From the NCBI RefSeq assembly GCF_001425265.1, contig NZ_LMEC01000020.1, forward strand, positions 124,001 through 188,000: a stretch of 64,000 nt of DNA, given 5' to 3'. Below, piece after piece: positions 33,255-42,002 of the stretch. Position 1 is the stretch's first letter. Each line of letters starts with the position of its first letter. This DNA is from Massilia sp. Root418 (GTDB lineage: Bacteria; Pseudomonadota; Gammaproteobacteria; Burkholderiales; Burkholderiaceae_D). The notes beneath the pieces were generated by a model, which searched no databases, was not told where the DNA came from, and saw nothing but the letters and a program-made list of their open reading frames with translations. Position numbers and translations under genes: made by a program.

Positions 33255-34337
33255 TCATATCATTCCGATCCGCTCGATGCAGGCCAGCGAGGCGCCGCGG
33301 GCGCGCAGCGCGCCGGCATACACCGGATCGATATCATTCTGCCAATCCCTGGGCAGCAGCACGCGGTCGCCCTGGACTGCTTGTTTTAGTATCAACTCCA
33401 GCTTCGCTTCGCGGCCTTCCACCGTGTCCACGCGGCCGGCGTGCCAGGCGCTGGAACAGCCGCTGGCGATGATGCGGCCGCGCGGCACGAATTCGCGGCC
33501 GCGCGCCAGGCGGTCGGCCATCACCAGCGCCAGTTCATAGGAGCTGCCCTGGAAGCGCGGCTGGCCGAACCGCACCACTGTGCGCCAGCGGCCCAGGCCC
33601 CGGCCGTCGAAATAGCGGGCGCCGGCCAGCGCCTGGCGCACTGCCAGTTGCGCGGTCAGGCCCAGGCCGGAAACGGCAATGGTGTCTTCTTCGTCGCCAT
33701 CGCTGTGCTCTACCGGGTAGACGCTCACTTCCACCCAGCTCAGGTTATCGTTGAGGCCACCGCTGTGCAGCGGGAACCAGGCACGCGCACTGGACACCGC
33801 CGCCGATGGGTCGGTATGGCCAGTGAGGGCGCCGAGGTGGGTCAGCGACAGGCTGTTGGGCAGCCCGGGCGCGGCCGTCGCGTCGCCGCCCAGGACGGCC
33901 AACGCCGCCATGGCTGCGGGCTGCGCCTGCAGGCGGGCGGCGGCAAGGCCGGGCTGGCCGGCGACGCTGGCACACTGCCAGTTGTCAGACCAGCCATACG
34001 CGTAGACCAGCGGACATGCGGGCTGCCAGGCGCCGCGCACCATGCGGTCCGCCAGCACGGCGGCCAGTTCCCAGCCGCGCTCTTCCTCCGCAGGGGCGAT
34101 GTCCATGCTGAGCACCACCTGGTCGCGGCTGTCGAAGCGGCTTTCGGTGTGGCGTGCGAGGCGCACTATCTCTTGCATGCGCTCGCTGAGCGCGGGGGCG
34201 CCGGCGACCGCGCATTTGACTTCTGCGCGGTTGGCCCGGGGGCGGCGGCTGGCGATGACCGTCAGCACCCGGCCGTCGGCGAGCACGCAGCGGCATTCGG
34301 CGTTGGCTGGCAGCTTTACGGTGGTGGCGCAGCTCAT
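33255..34337 (-). CDS. Lon-type (S16) protease-domain protein without ATPase
   Basis: 360 residues. The C-terminal third matches the Lon proteolytic fold in order: 'QGSSYELALVMADRL' (serine strand, Ser265/266), 'GRIIASGCSSAWHAGRVDTV', 'EGREAKLELIL' (Lys312) and 'GDRVLLPRDWQNDI'. The Ser-Lys spacing of about 46 is close to the 43 of E. coli Lon. The N-terminal half may be a second, degenerate copy of the same fold. There is no AAA+ domain, so another protein must select substrates, or the domain only binds. Its ATG overlaps the stop of the gene upstream (ATGA). Confidence 0.7.
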   Translation of the reverse strand: MSCATTVKLPANAECRCVLADGRVLTVIASRRPRANRAEVKCAVAGAPALSERMQEIVRLARHTESRFDSRDQVVLSMDIAPAEEERGWELAAVLADRMVRGAWQPACPLVYAYGWSDNWQCASVAGQPGLAAARLQAQPAAMAALAVLGGDATAAPGLPNSLSLTHLGALTGHTDPSAAVSSARAWFPLHSGGLNDNLSWVEVSVYPVEHSDGDEEDTIAVSGLGLTAQLAVRQALAGARYFDGRGLGRWRTVVRFGQPRFQGSSYELALVMADRLARGREFVPRGRIIASGCSSAWHAGRVDTVEGREAKLELILKQAVQGDRVLLPRDWQNDIDPVYAGALRARGASLACIERIGMI

Positions 34338-35719
34338 AGCGATGGCTCCCGGCGCTGGTCAGGGTCCGGCTGGGCCGGCGGGGCTGGCTCGCCAGCGCTT
34401 GCGGCGGCGCTGGCGCTGCGGCGCTGCGCCAGGTGGTGGTCGAGGTTGGAGACGATGCGGTCGGCATCGTCCAGCAAGGCCGCCAGGATGGGTTCGGGGT
34501 CGGCCGAGCCGCAGGCCGCGCCGAATTGGAGCGGGTTGGCAGCCAGCTGCAGGCGTGCCAGCAGGGCCCAGGCCTGGTCCAACGCCCGCGCCGCCTCGAT
34601 GCTGTGACGCGCGCGGCGGGCCTGCTGCGCGGCTGGCAGCGGCTGGCTGGGGGCGGCCAGGTCCAGTGCTGGCATGGTGTTCACGTCCAGCGCAATCAGC
34701 GCGATACGCTGCAGCAGGCTGCGGTGCGCCAGGAACAGCGCCTGGCCAGCCGGCAGCGCTACCTGCCGCAAGCCGCTCGACAATACGGGGAGTTCCAGGA
34801 ACAGCCGGCGCAGCGCTTGCACATCGTCAGCCGCCGGCACCGAGTCAACGGCCGCTGGCAGGCCGGCGGGCGATGTGGCGGCGGCGGGCGGCGTTTCGGC
34901 GGCCGGTGTGCCGGCGTAATGCGGCGCGACGATGGCGGGTGGCGTTTCGGCGGCGGGCCGGGTGCCGGCGGCCGGCGGGATGTCTGCGGCAGGCGCTGCG
35001 CTGGCGGTGGGCGGCATGGCGGCGGCGGGTGGCGGTTCGGCGGCAACCGCTGTGCCGACGGCGCGCGGCGCGGGAGTGGCTGCTGGGACGGACGGCGCGG
35101 CCGCAGCCGGGGCCGGGGCAGGTGCAAGGGCCGTGGCGCGGGCGCGCAGTTGGGCGGCGTAGTCGGCCTGGCCGCCCAGGTCCACCGGCAGGCAGTCCTC
35201 GACAGTAATGCCAAACCGGGTGTAGAGCAACTGGTTCAAGCCCGCGCGGAAGCCATTCCATTCGTCCAGCGACGCGCACGGCGGCAGATCCAGCATTCCC
35301 TGCGCCAGCGCTTCCTGCACGGCCCCCTCGACAGCGGCCTGCATGCCCGCCACCGTCAGCACCTCCGCCACCTCGCTGAACAAATACAGGTCGAAACGCT
35401 GCTGCGCCACGCGCGGGTCCGCCGCATCGACAACGAACCGCACGCGCAAGCCGACTTCCGGCGCGGCAGCGAACGGCGCGATGTCGGCGCCATACGGCCC
35501 CGGATGGAAGCCATACGCCACCTCCCCGGCCCGCGCGCCAGCGGCAGCCGCGCGCCGCGACTGCCCGGCTTCGCTGAACACCACCTGCACGCACTCACTG
35601 CCTGGCTGTTCGCCGCGCAAGCGCATCGCCACCACGCTGCGTCCCAGCTCGGCGCAATGCGAACCCGGCGCGGCGCCGGACGGCGCGCTGCGGCGGCGGA
35701 CGAAGGAGAGCAGGCCCAT
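34334..35719 (-). CDS. Hypothetical protein with possible SPFH-like N-terminus
   Basis: 461 residues. Residues about 1-190 show band-7-like spacing: 'VGLRVRFVVDAADPRVAQQ', 'EVAEVLTVAGMQAAVEGAV' and 'TRFGITVEDCLPVDL'. These echo the SPFH domain at 30853-33165 but are weak. A Pro/Ala repeat linker of about 110 residues follows, encoded by imperfect 'ccgccggc' runs, then a helical C-terminal domain. No certain family. Overlaps the Lon-like gene (4 bp) and follows 35723-36307 by 3 bp, so it is part of the same operon. Confidence 0.6.
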   Translation of the reverse strand: MGLLSFVRRRSAPSGAAPGSHCAELGRSVVAMRLRGEQPGSECVQVVFSEAGQSRRAAAAGARAGEVAYGFHPGPYGADIAPFAAAPEVGLRVRFVVDAADPRVAQQRFDLYLFSEVAEVLTVAGMQAAVEGAVQEALAQGMLDLPPCASLDEWNGFRAGLNQLLYTRFGITVEDCLPVDLGGQADYAAQLRARATALAPAPAPAAAAPSVPAATPAPRAVGTAVAAEPPPAAAMPPTASAAPAADIPPAAGTRPAAETPPAIVAPHYAGTPAAETPPAAATSPAGLPAAVDSVPAADDVQALRRLFLELPVLSSGLRQVALPAGQALFLAHRSLLQRIALIALDVNTMPALDLAAPSQPLPAAQQARRARHSIEAARALDQAWALLARLQLAANPLQFGAACGSADPEPILAALLDDADRIVSNLDHHLAQRRSASAAASAGEPAPPAQPDPDQRREPSL

Positions 35720-35722
35720 GAT

Positions 35723-36307
35723 CTACCGCGCCGCCGGCTCGACGGCGAAAGCGGCGCCGTAGAGCTGGAAATGCGCCATTGGCGCGGTTTCGAACGGCCA
35801 TTCGCGTTCGCACTCGCCGTCCGCGTCCAGCCGCCCTTGCAGCAGGATGGCACCGCCGCCGTCCACCACGCGCAGCATGGGCTGCTCGCGCAGCAGGCGC
35901 GCCGCGAAAGGCGCCTCCGCATCCAGCTTCAGGATGATCTGCCAGCCTCGCCCGTCCCCGTCCTGGCGCGGCAGGAAATGCAACTGCCAGTGGCCGTCGT
36001 CCGTCACCAGCTCGTCCAGTACGGCGGCACTGGACGCCGCGCGCAGCATGCCTGCGCTGCCCCGCCACACCGGATCGTTGGCCGCCTGCGCCGCCGCACC
36101 CAACGCCAACCCGCGCTCCAGCGACAATTGCCTGAAGCGGCGCAGCGTCAGCGGCGATCCCTGCAAAGCCCGGCGCTCGTTCGGCGTCAACGCCCGGCTG
36201 CCCGCCAGCGCCGCCAGCAGCACCGCGTCCGGCAGCATCAGGCGGTCGCCCGGCACCGTGCGCGACAGCAGCAGGCGCTCTTGCAATTTCCGGTCTGGCG
36301 TGGTCAT
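35723..36307 (-). CDS. Hypothetical protein of the minus arm
   Basis: 194 residues. A helical N-terminus ('LMLPDAVLLAALAGSRALTP') is followed by a beta-rich domain ('HWQLHFLPRQDGDGRGWQI', 'FQLYGAAFAV'). Not recognised. Its ATG overlaps the stop of 36304-37716 (ATGA) and its stop is 3 bp from the next start, which strongly supports a real gene tightly tied to its neighbours. Confidence 0.65.
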   Translation of the reverse strand: MTTPDRKLQERLLLSRTVPGDRLMLPDAVLLAALAGSRALTPNERRALQGSPLTLRRFRQLSLERGLALGAAAQAANDPVWRGSAGMLRAASSAAVLDELVTDDGHWQLHFLPRQDGDGRGWQIILKLDAEAPFAARLLREQPMLRVVDGGGAILLQGRLDADGECEREWPFETAPMAHFQLYGAAFAVEPAAR

Positions 36308-37716
36308 GTCTGCATCCCTTTGTTCATCGCATATAGCTTGTCGATCGCCTCGTTGCGCCGCTTGCGCAGGGTCGGCATCGAGATCCGGTCCAGCGCCGCC
36401 AGCTGCTGCAAGGTCGGCAGCCCGCCGGTGGCCGGGTCCAGCCAGGCATCAGGATAACTTTCGTCTTCGGCGCCCAGCAGCTTCTGGTAGACCGCCAGCC
36501 GGATCGGCAGCGATTCCTCGTTCAGCACCTGCAGCATCCGGCTGCCGCCGTCCTGCGCGGCGGTAGCCAGTTCCATGAAGCGGAGGGGCAGGGAAAGACT
36601 GGCCGCCAGCGCCTCGTCGGCGGCAGCCAATGCCGGGTCGCGCTGCAGCTGTACCGCATCGTGCGAAGCGGCAGCACTGGCGCAGCGCTCCGCGCCGCCT
36701 TCCGCGTCCTCCTCGCTGCCATCGCTGCTATCACTGCCATCGCTGCTTTCGAGCGCAGGCAGATCGAACTCTTCTTCCTCATCCTCCGCCTCGGGCGGCT
36801 GCAGAATCTGGTCCACGACGTCCGGGAGCGGCGCTTCTTCCTCGGCTTCCGATTCGGCGATCACGCGCAAATAGTCGTCCATCCACGCTGCGGCTTCGTC
36901 CTCGTCCCCGCGCCAGTCCTCCACCCCGCCCATATTGGCCGACAGTGCTTCGTAGTCTCCTATTTCGGCCATCAGCGCGGCGATCTTCTCCGGGCTGTTC
37001 TTCAGGCTGGAGAAGCGCTTGGATTTGGTGTGCAGCGGCCCCGGGGAACCGCTAAAGCGTTCCAGCGATTCGCTCCAGCGTATCACCCAGTCCGCCTTGC
37101 AGCCGGCTATGCTCTTCATCTGACGCGCTTCGATGGGAATGCCTTCGGCCGCCCGGCCAAGAATGGCGGCCACCTGCTCCCGGTGCTGCTGCCAGTTGGC
37201 GAACAGCTGCTCGATCTCGCGGTAGGCGGTATCGAGCATGCGGTAGGTGTAGATTTTGTTTGGGCTGCAATCGCGCCCGGTGGCGACCTGGTAATTGTCC
37301 GAATCGACCTTGTCGCGAAGGCCGGCGTACATGTCGTTGAACTTCTTGCGCAGCATCGCTTCACTGCCGGCTTGCAGCCAGAAAGCGCCGTGCCGGGCGT
37401 GTTCGCTGGCGATGGCCGCCGCCAGCCCGCTCCAGTACGAAGGCTGCGCTTGCAGTTCGAAAGCGAGGCTGGTGGCCAGCTCGGACACGCTCTCGCCGTA
37501 GCTGTTGCCGGCAGCGTCGCCGCGCGCGCTGCGCTGGGCCAGGCGCAGTTCAGCCGCCAGGGCGTCGGTATAAATATCCAGCTGCTCGGTTTCCCGCGCG
37601 CCGTCGAGCAGCAAACGCAAGTCCATGCGCCGCACGGCAAGCAGCGAGCACCGGCCCAGGAGCTTGCGCACCTGTTCCCAGCCATGTTCCTGATAGCGCG
37701 TTCCCGGCAGCCGCAT
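36304..37716 (-). CDS. Hypothetical protein with acidic linker and C-terminal HTH-like end
   Basis: 470 residues from the ATG at 37716, which has 'GGGA' upstream; the frame is open to 37809 but the extension looks non-coding. A helical N-terminal domain of about 240 residues is followed by a strongly acidic Ser/Asp/Glu stretch ('ESSDGSDSSDGSEEDAEGG') and a C-terminal 'LPTLQQLAALDRISMPTLRK' segment that could be a helix-turn-helix. No family recognised. Coupled to the following gene. 113 bp separate it from the PBP gene and may hold an internal promoter. Confidence 0.6.
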   Translation of the reverse strand: MRLPGTRYQEHGWEQVRKLLGRCSLLAVRRMDLRLLLDGARETEQLDIYTDALAAELRLAQRSARGDAAGNSYGESVSELATSLAFELQAQPSYWSGLAAAIASEHARHGAFWLQAGSEAMLRKKFNDMYAGLRDKVDSDNYQVATGRDCSPNKIYTYRMLDTAYREIEQLFANWQQHREQVAAILGRAAEGIPIEARQMKSIAGCKADWVIRWSESLERFSGSPGPLHTKSKRFSSLKNSPEKIAALMAEIGDYEALSANMGGVEDWRGDEDEAAAWMDDYLRVIAESEAEEEAPLPDVVDQILQPPEAEDEEEEFDLPALESSDGSDSSDGSEEDAEGGAERCASAAASHDAVQLQRDPALAAADEALAASLSLPLRFMELATAAQDGGSRMLQVLNEESLPIRLAVYQKLLGAEDESYPDAWLDPATGGLPTLQQLAALDRISMPTLRKRRNEAIDKLYAMNKGMQT

Positions 37717-37829
37717 GTGATCCCGTAATCGAAAAGTCGCACCGCCGGACCATAGGGATCGTATGGTCTTCGACGGACACTTCAAAATCATGCCACATCC
37801 GGCGCTCATCCATTCCCCTTGTTACAGGG

Positions 37830-40800
37830 CTATTTACCCTTCTGTTCCGGATTCCGGCCCGGCCAGCCCGCCAGCAGCGCGGCCAGCATGGGCGCCGCGT
37901 GCTCGCCGCCGGTGGCGCCGGAGTGGCTGACAAAAGCCGCCATCGCCAGTCGGTGCCGCTGCCCCGGCAGGCTGCCCGGCTCCAGCCAGCCGGTAAACCA
38001 CACGGTCGCGGCGCCCTCGGTGACGGGCGCGGTGCCGGTCTTGCCGTACAGCCCGCGCCGCAGCTGCGCCAGTGCCGGGGCGTTGAAGGCGCCGGCGGCA
38101 GTGCCGGAATCGACCACGCCTTTCATGCCGGCGCGGATGCGGTCCAGCCGCACGCCCAGCGGTGCCGGCTGCGGGTCGCGGGCCGCCTTGCCGTCCAGTT
38201 CCAGCAGCAGGCGCGGCGCCACCGTGGCACCCTGCCCAATGGCTGCCGACACCATGGCCATCTGCAGCGGCGTGGCCTGCATGCGCAGGCCGATCGCCAT
38301 CTGCCGCAGCTCGTGGCGGGTATGGATGGCGTCCATGTGGGCCGGCGTGGCCTGCAGCGCATCGTATGCTTGCCAGGGAAAGTCCTCCGGCAGCAGGCCG
38401 CCGTCCAGGCGCAGGCGCTGCTCGAAGCCCAGCCGGTGCGCGGCAGCGGCGATGGGCCGCACCGGATCGAGCGCGCCGGCCTCCAGCGCCTGCAGGCCGG
38501 GCACGCCGCCCTCGGGACGGCCGAACAGGCTGCGGTCGCTCAATTCAGCGGACCATGCGAACCAGGTGTTCAAGCTGTAGGTCAGCGCCTGGGACAGCCC
38601 CAGCTTGCCCTCCTGGGCGCGGCGGTCGAGGCCTTGCTCCTTGTAGTTGGTGATGTGGGCGCCATCCGCGCTGTTCGGGTAAGCGGGTGCGCCGGTCTGG
38701 AAGGCATAGCCACGCTGGCGGGCGACCGCGTTGATGGCGGGGAGCGGCATGCCGCCCAGCAGCGCATCCAGGCGCGGATCGGTCCTGGCGGCCAGTTCCA
38801 GGCCAACTGCGCTGACAATCTTGAAGGTGGAGCCGGGACTGCGGTGGGCGCCCCCGTCATGCTGCAGCGCCGGCAGGCGTAAGGGGCTGCGGGCAGGGTT
38901 GGCGCGGTCGAAGTCGCGCACTTCCGGCCAGTTGGCCGGGCTGGCGGCCGGGTTGCCCGCGCCTGCTGCGGCCAGAATGTCGCCGGTCTCGGCATCCAGC
39001 AGCACGATGCCGGCATGACGCCCCCGTGGCGCCGGCTGGCCGCCGCCGCAGGCCTTGCCGTCCCAGCGGCCCTGGCGCATGCCGATGCAGTCGAGGATGT
39101 GCTGGCTGAGCGTTTGCAGCGGCAGGTCGAGTGTCAGCTTGCCGTTGGCGGGCGCGCCGGCTGCGCTGCTGCCGCCGCCGAAGGCCGAGGCGCGGGCCAG
39201 CACGCCGGCGACGCTGCTGGCGTGCTCGGGGCCAACGCCCAGCATGGCGTTCAGTCCGGCCTCCATCGCGGCTCTTGTGCTGCCGCCGTCCGCCCACAGC
39301 AAGGCGCCATTGCGGTCCTGCAGCTGCACACCGGTCGCTGGCGTACTGCGCACGCCGCCGCTGGCGACCGCCCCGGGCGATGCCGCTTCCAGCGCTTGCC
39401 AGACGATGCGGCCGGATGCCACGCGCAGATGGCGGTATGCCTGGTCGCCGGATGCGGCCACGCCGGTCATGTCCAGCGGCTGGACCTCCACCGTGACGGC
39501 GCGCGCGCCGGGCAGCGGTTCCAGCGTCAGCTGCACCGCGTCGTTGACGGATGCACAGCCGCGCCCCGTGCAGGACGGCTGCAGCGTGGCGCGCGCCCCG
39601 CTCACCGCAGCAACCCGCCCTGCGACCAGCAATTGCAGCGTGCCGCCCCGGCTACCGCCAGGCCCGCCGGCGGACGTGGCGGCGCCAACTTGCACCGGAA
39701 GCGGCATGGTAAGCCGCACGGTGCGGGCGGCGCTGGATTGCGGCCAGTGGGCAACGCGCGTCCACGGCTGCCAGCCCTGCGGCAGCTCGGCGAACAGGCG
39801 CGCGGCAGCCGGCGGCATCTGCCCTGTCGCGGCGAGCGAATTGTCGCCGGCGCTGGCCTCCCATGCCGGCCCCGACTTCACCCGCCAGGCCAGCAGCCGC
39901 CGCTCGCTGTTGTAGATATCGATCTGCTGCCGCACATAGGCGCCGTCAGCCTGATAGTAGAGGCGCTTGAGCAGCTTGCCGGCGGCATCGTCCAGCCGCA
40001 CATGCCGCCAGTCGGCCAGTTCGGTCGCGCGCACGGAGGCGGTGCTGGCCAGCCACTGCGGCAGGTCGCGCGGCGCGACGGCGATCATGCCGCCGGCATC
40101 CAGCCGCACCAGCCCGGCCGCCTGCAAGGCCGCGAACAGTGCCTGGTCCTCCAGTTCCGCCGGCGCGCGCGATGGCACGTTGTACACGCCGGGCCTCAGA
40201 TAGCCCGTCACCACGCCTCCCGTCATGGGAAAGGCCGCCAGCAGCACCTTGTCGTCAGAGCCGATAGCCGCCCCGCCAGCCGCACCTGCAGCGAGCCGCC
40301 CGCCCTGCGCCGTGCCCAGCCCTGAATCCCCGCCGGCCCCGCCTTGAAGCTGATATAGCTGCACCACCAGCTCGCCAGCCTGCGGGCAGACCACGCTGGC
40401 GCGCCGTTCGACGCGCATGGCCGCGCCGTCGCCCCAAGACAGCCAGCCCTGCCGGCGGAAGCCGACGGTGGCACTGCCGCCCTCTTCGATCCGGCCGGCG
40501 CCCGCGTCGCCCAGCCAGCGGGCCGAGGTGCCGGGCGCGCTGCGCCAGGTGAGCTGCAATGGCTCGCCGTCGGGATCCGCGCGCGCATCGCCGCCGATGC
40601 GCACTTCGGGCATGGCGGCCGTGACGGCGGACCCACCGCCCACCAGCAACACATTGCGCAATGCGCCGGCAGGCGTTGCGCCCAGGCCCTGCTGCGTGTC
40701 CATCCACCGCTGCACGTCGTCGAAGCGGTAGCCCAGGCGCAGCGGCACCAGCCGCGTGCCACCCGGTTCGCGCAGCTGGCTGCACAGGTCGACGCGCACC

Positions 40801-41276
40801 ACACCCATCCCCTGCATGCCGGCCAGTGTGACCACCGCGCCGCCAGCAACAGGGCTGAAGCGCACGCCGGCCTGCCGCGCCACGGCCAGCGTGGCGCCAG
40901 GCAGGGCCGATTGATATACGGTTGCAGCATGGCGCGCGCTGGCGGCATCCATGGTGGTGATGGTAGCGGCACCAAGCGCGCGCGCGTGGCCGATGATCGC
41001 CGCCGCGCCAGCCAGTGCCGCCAGCACGGCAGCGCCGGACAGCCACAGCGTGGCACGCGGCGCTGTCAGCGCAGTACGGGCCGCCAAGGCCACCCCGGCC
41101 AGCCAACGAGTGGCTGGCTGCGCAGGGAGGGTCGAACCAGCCGCCCCGGCCGCGCGGGCAGTGTGCCACGGCATCCCGCCATGCGGCCGCGTGCCTGCGC
41201 GCAGATTGCGTGCCCTGCGCCAGGCGCGGCGGCGCTCCGCCATGGCCTGCAGAATGTGACTGAACTTGGCCCGCAT
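37830..41276 (-). CDS. Giant penicillin-binding transpeptidase
   Basis: 1148 residues with one membrane helix near 76-97 after an Arg-rich cytoplasmic start. Active-site motifs are intact: Ser in 'GSTFK' (about 815), 'SLN' in 'LTYSLNTWFAW' (about 903) and 'KTG' in 'LYGKTGTAPV' (about 1077). About 700 residues between helix and catalytic domain are beta-rich and unrecognised, with no glycosyltransferase domain. It is therefore a class B-like D,D-transpeptidase, roughly twice normal size, and the natural partner for the SEDS protein at 17593-20103. 'GAGGGG' precedes the ATG. First gene of the minus arm. The 250 bp upstream hold only the divergent promoter region. Confidence 0.87.
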   Translation of the reverse strand: MRAKFSHILQAMAERRRAWRRARNLRAGTRPHGGMPWHTARAAGAAGSTLPAQPATRWLAGVALAARTALTAPRATLWLSGAAVLAALAGAAAIIGHARALGAATITTMDAASARHAATVYQSALPGATLAVARQAGVRFSPVAGGAVVTLAGMQGMGVVRVDLCSQLREPGGTRLVPLRLGYRFDDVQRWMDTQQGLGATPAGALRNVLLVGGGSAVTAAMPEVRIGGDARADPDGEPLQLTWRSAPGTSARWLGDAGAGRIEEGGSATVGFRRQGWLSWGDGAAMRVERRASVVCPQAGELVVQLYQLQGGAGGDSGLGTAQGGRLAAGAAGGAAIGSDDKVLLAAFPMTGGVVTGYLRPGVYNVPSRAPAELEDQALFAALQAAGLVRLDAGGMIAVAPRDLPQWLASTASVRATELADWRHVRLDDAAGKLLKRLYYQADGAYVRQQIDIYNSERRLLAWRVKSGPAWEASAGDNSLAATGQMPPAAARLFAELPQGWQPWTRVAHWPQSSAARTVRLTMPLPVQVGAATSAGGPGGSRGGTLQLLVAGRVAAVSGARATLQPSCTGRGCASVNDAVQLTLEPLPGARAVTVEVQPLDMTGVAASGDQAYRHLRVASGRIVWQALEAASPGAVASGGVRSTPATGVQLQDRNGALLWADGGSTRAAMEAGLNAMLGVGPEHASSVAGVLARASAFGGGSSAAGAPANGKLTLDLPLQTLSQHILDCIGMRQGRWDGKACGGGQPAPRGRHAGIVLLDAETGDILAAAGAGNPAASPANWPEVRDFDRANPARSPLRLPALQHDGGAHRSPGSTFKIVSAVGLELAARTDPRLDALLGGMPLPAINAVARQRGYAFQTGAPAYPNSADGAHITNYKEQGLDRRAQEGKLGLSQALTYSLNTWFAWSAELSDRSLFGRPEGGVPGLQALEAGALDPVRPIAAAAHRLGFEQRLRLDGGLLPEDFPWQAYDALQATPAHMDAIHTRHELRQMAIGLRMQATPLQMAMVSAAIGQGATVAPRLLLELDGKAARDPQPAPLGVRLDRIRAGMKGVVDSGTAAGAFNAPALAQLRRGLYGKTGTAPVTEGAATVWFTGWLEPGSLPGQRHRLAMAAFVSHSGATGGEHAAPMLAALLAGWPGRNPEQKGK

Positions 41277-41526
41277 ATGCCCCTCGCCCCGGTGGTATTC
41301 GTATGGCTGGGATTAGCAGGGGGACGGGAAAAGCGTGGCCGGAATGGCATCACGGCGGCGGCATTTTGTCGCCGGATTTTGCATCTCGCGCCGCAAAAAC
41401 CACCGCCCGTCGCAATCCCATGGAGGCTTGCGGCACGTTTGAGTACAGTGCAGTCATCGGAGCACTAAACAACAACGAACCCCAAACACCGAACCCCACT
41501 AACCACCAACCTGAAGGAAGAGCAAA

Positions 41527-41781
41527 ATGAACGTCCTGAAAAACTTCGAAGCCCTGTTTGTCGTGACCCTGGGCCTGGCCTGCGCCGCCAACTATGTGAT
41601 GGATAGCGACACCGCGATCGCCACCGAAGCCCAGCCCATCGCAGCCCGTGCCGCCGCACCCGCCTACGCTGCCGCAAAGGACATGCAAGTGGTTGTCGTC
41701 AGCGCCAAGCGCCTGAGCGCCGAACAGAAACTGCAGCTGCTCAACGACGAACGCAAGACCACTGCCTCGGCCAAGATCTGA
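41527..41781 (+). CDS. Small exported or membrane-anchored hypothetical protein
   Basis: 84 residues. 'NFEALFVVTLGLACAANYVM' is a signal or anchor, followed by an Ala-rich spacer and 'DMQVVVVSAKRLSAEQKLQLL'. A good ribosome site ('gaaggaagagcaaa') precedes the ATG. Divergent from the PBP gene and followed by a long hairpin. No function recognised. Confidence 0.7.
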   Translation: MNVLKNFEALFVVTLGLACAANYVMDSDTAIATEAQPIAARAAAPAYAAAKDMQVVVVSAKRLSAEQKLQLLNDERKTTASAKI

Positions 41782-41795
41782 TGCGGGCCCCGAAC

Positions 41796-41847
41796 ATTCG
41801 CCTGCACGCCATGCGCTAAAGCCCCAGCGCCCGCGTGGCAGGCGAAT
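41796..41847. terminator. Long hairpin after the 84-aa gene
   Basis: ATTCGCCTGC-ACGC pairs with GCGT-GGCAGGCGAAT (one bulge) around a 23-nt loop. There is no T tract, so a terminator or mRNA-stabilising structure. Confidence 0.5.
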
Positions 41848-42002
41848 CCCCGCTTCTGTGCGCCAGCGCACAATGCCGCCGGTTAGTATCACTCTGAATG
41901 TCTTATAGCTGTGTCAGTTGTAAGAAGTTGCATCATCCTTTCTCCGCGCGACCTGCGCTTGATATAGTGAATTCAGCGTCACATATCACAACGGAGAACA
42001 CC

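Noticed and set aside
37717..37809. Longer N-terminus for the gene ending at 36304
   Set aside because: The extra residues look non-coding, and the ATG at 37716 has a plausible ribosome site; this stretch is more likely promoter.
39015..40325. 436-codon plus-strand open frame inside the PBP gene
   Set aside because: Covers the unexplained middle of the PBP, so I checked it; it is compositionally a shadow, and the PBP frame is uninterrupted to its catalytic motifs.
16433..41276. PP2C phosphatase partner for the kinases
   Set aside because: No gene in the locus shows PP2C Asp-Gly motifs; the phosphatase, if any, is encoded elsewhere.
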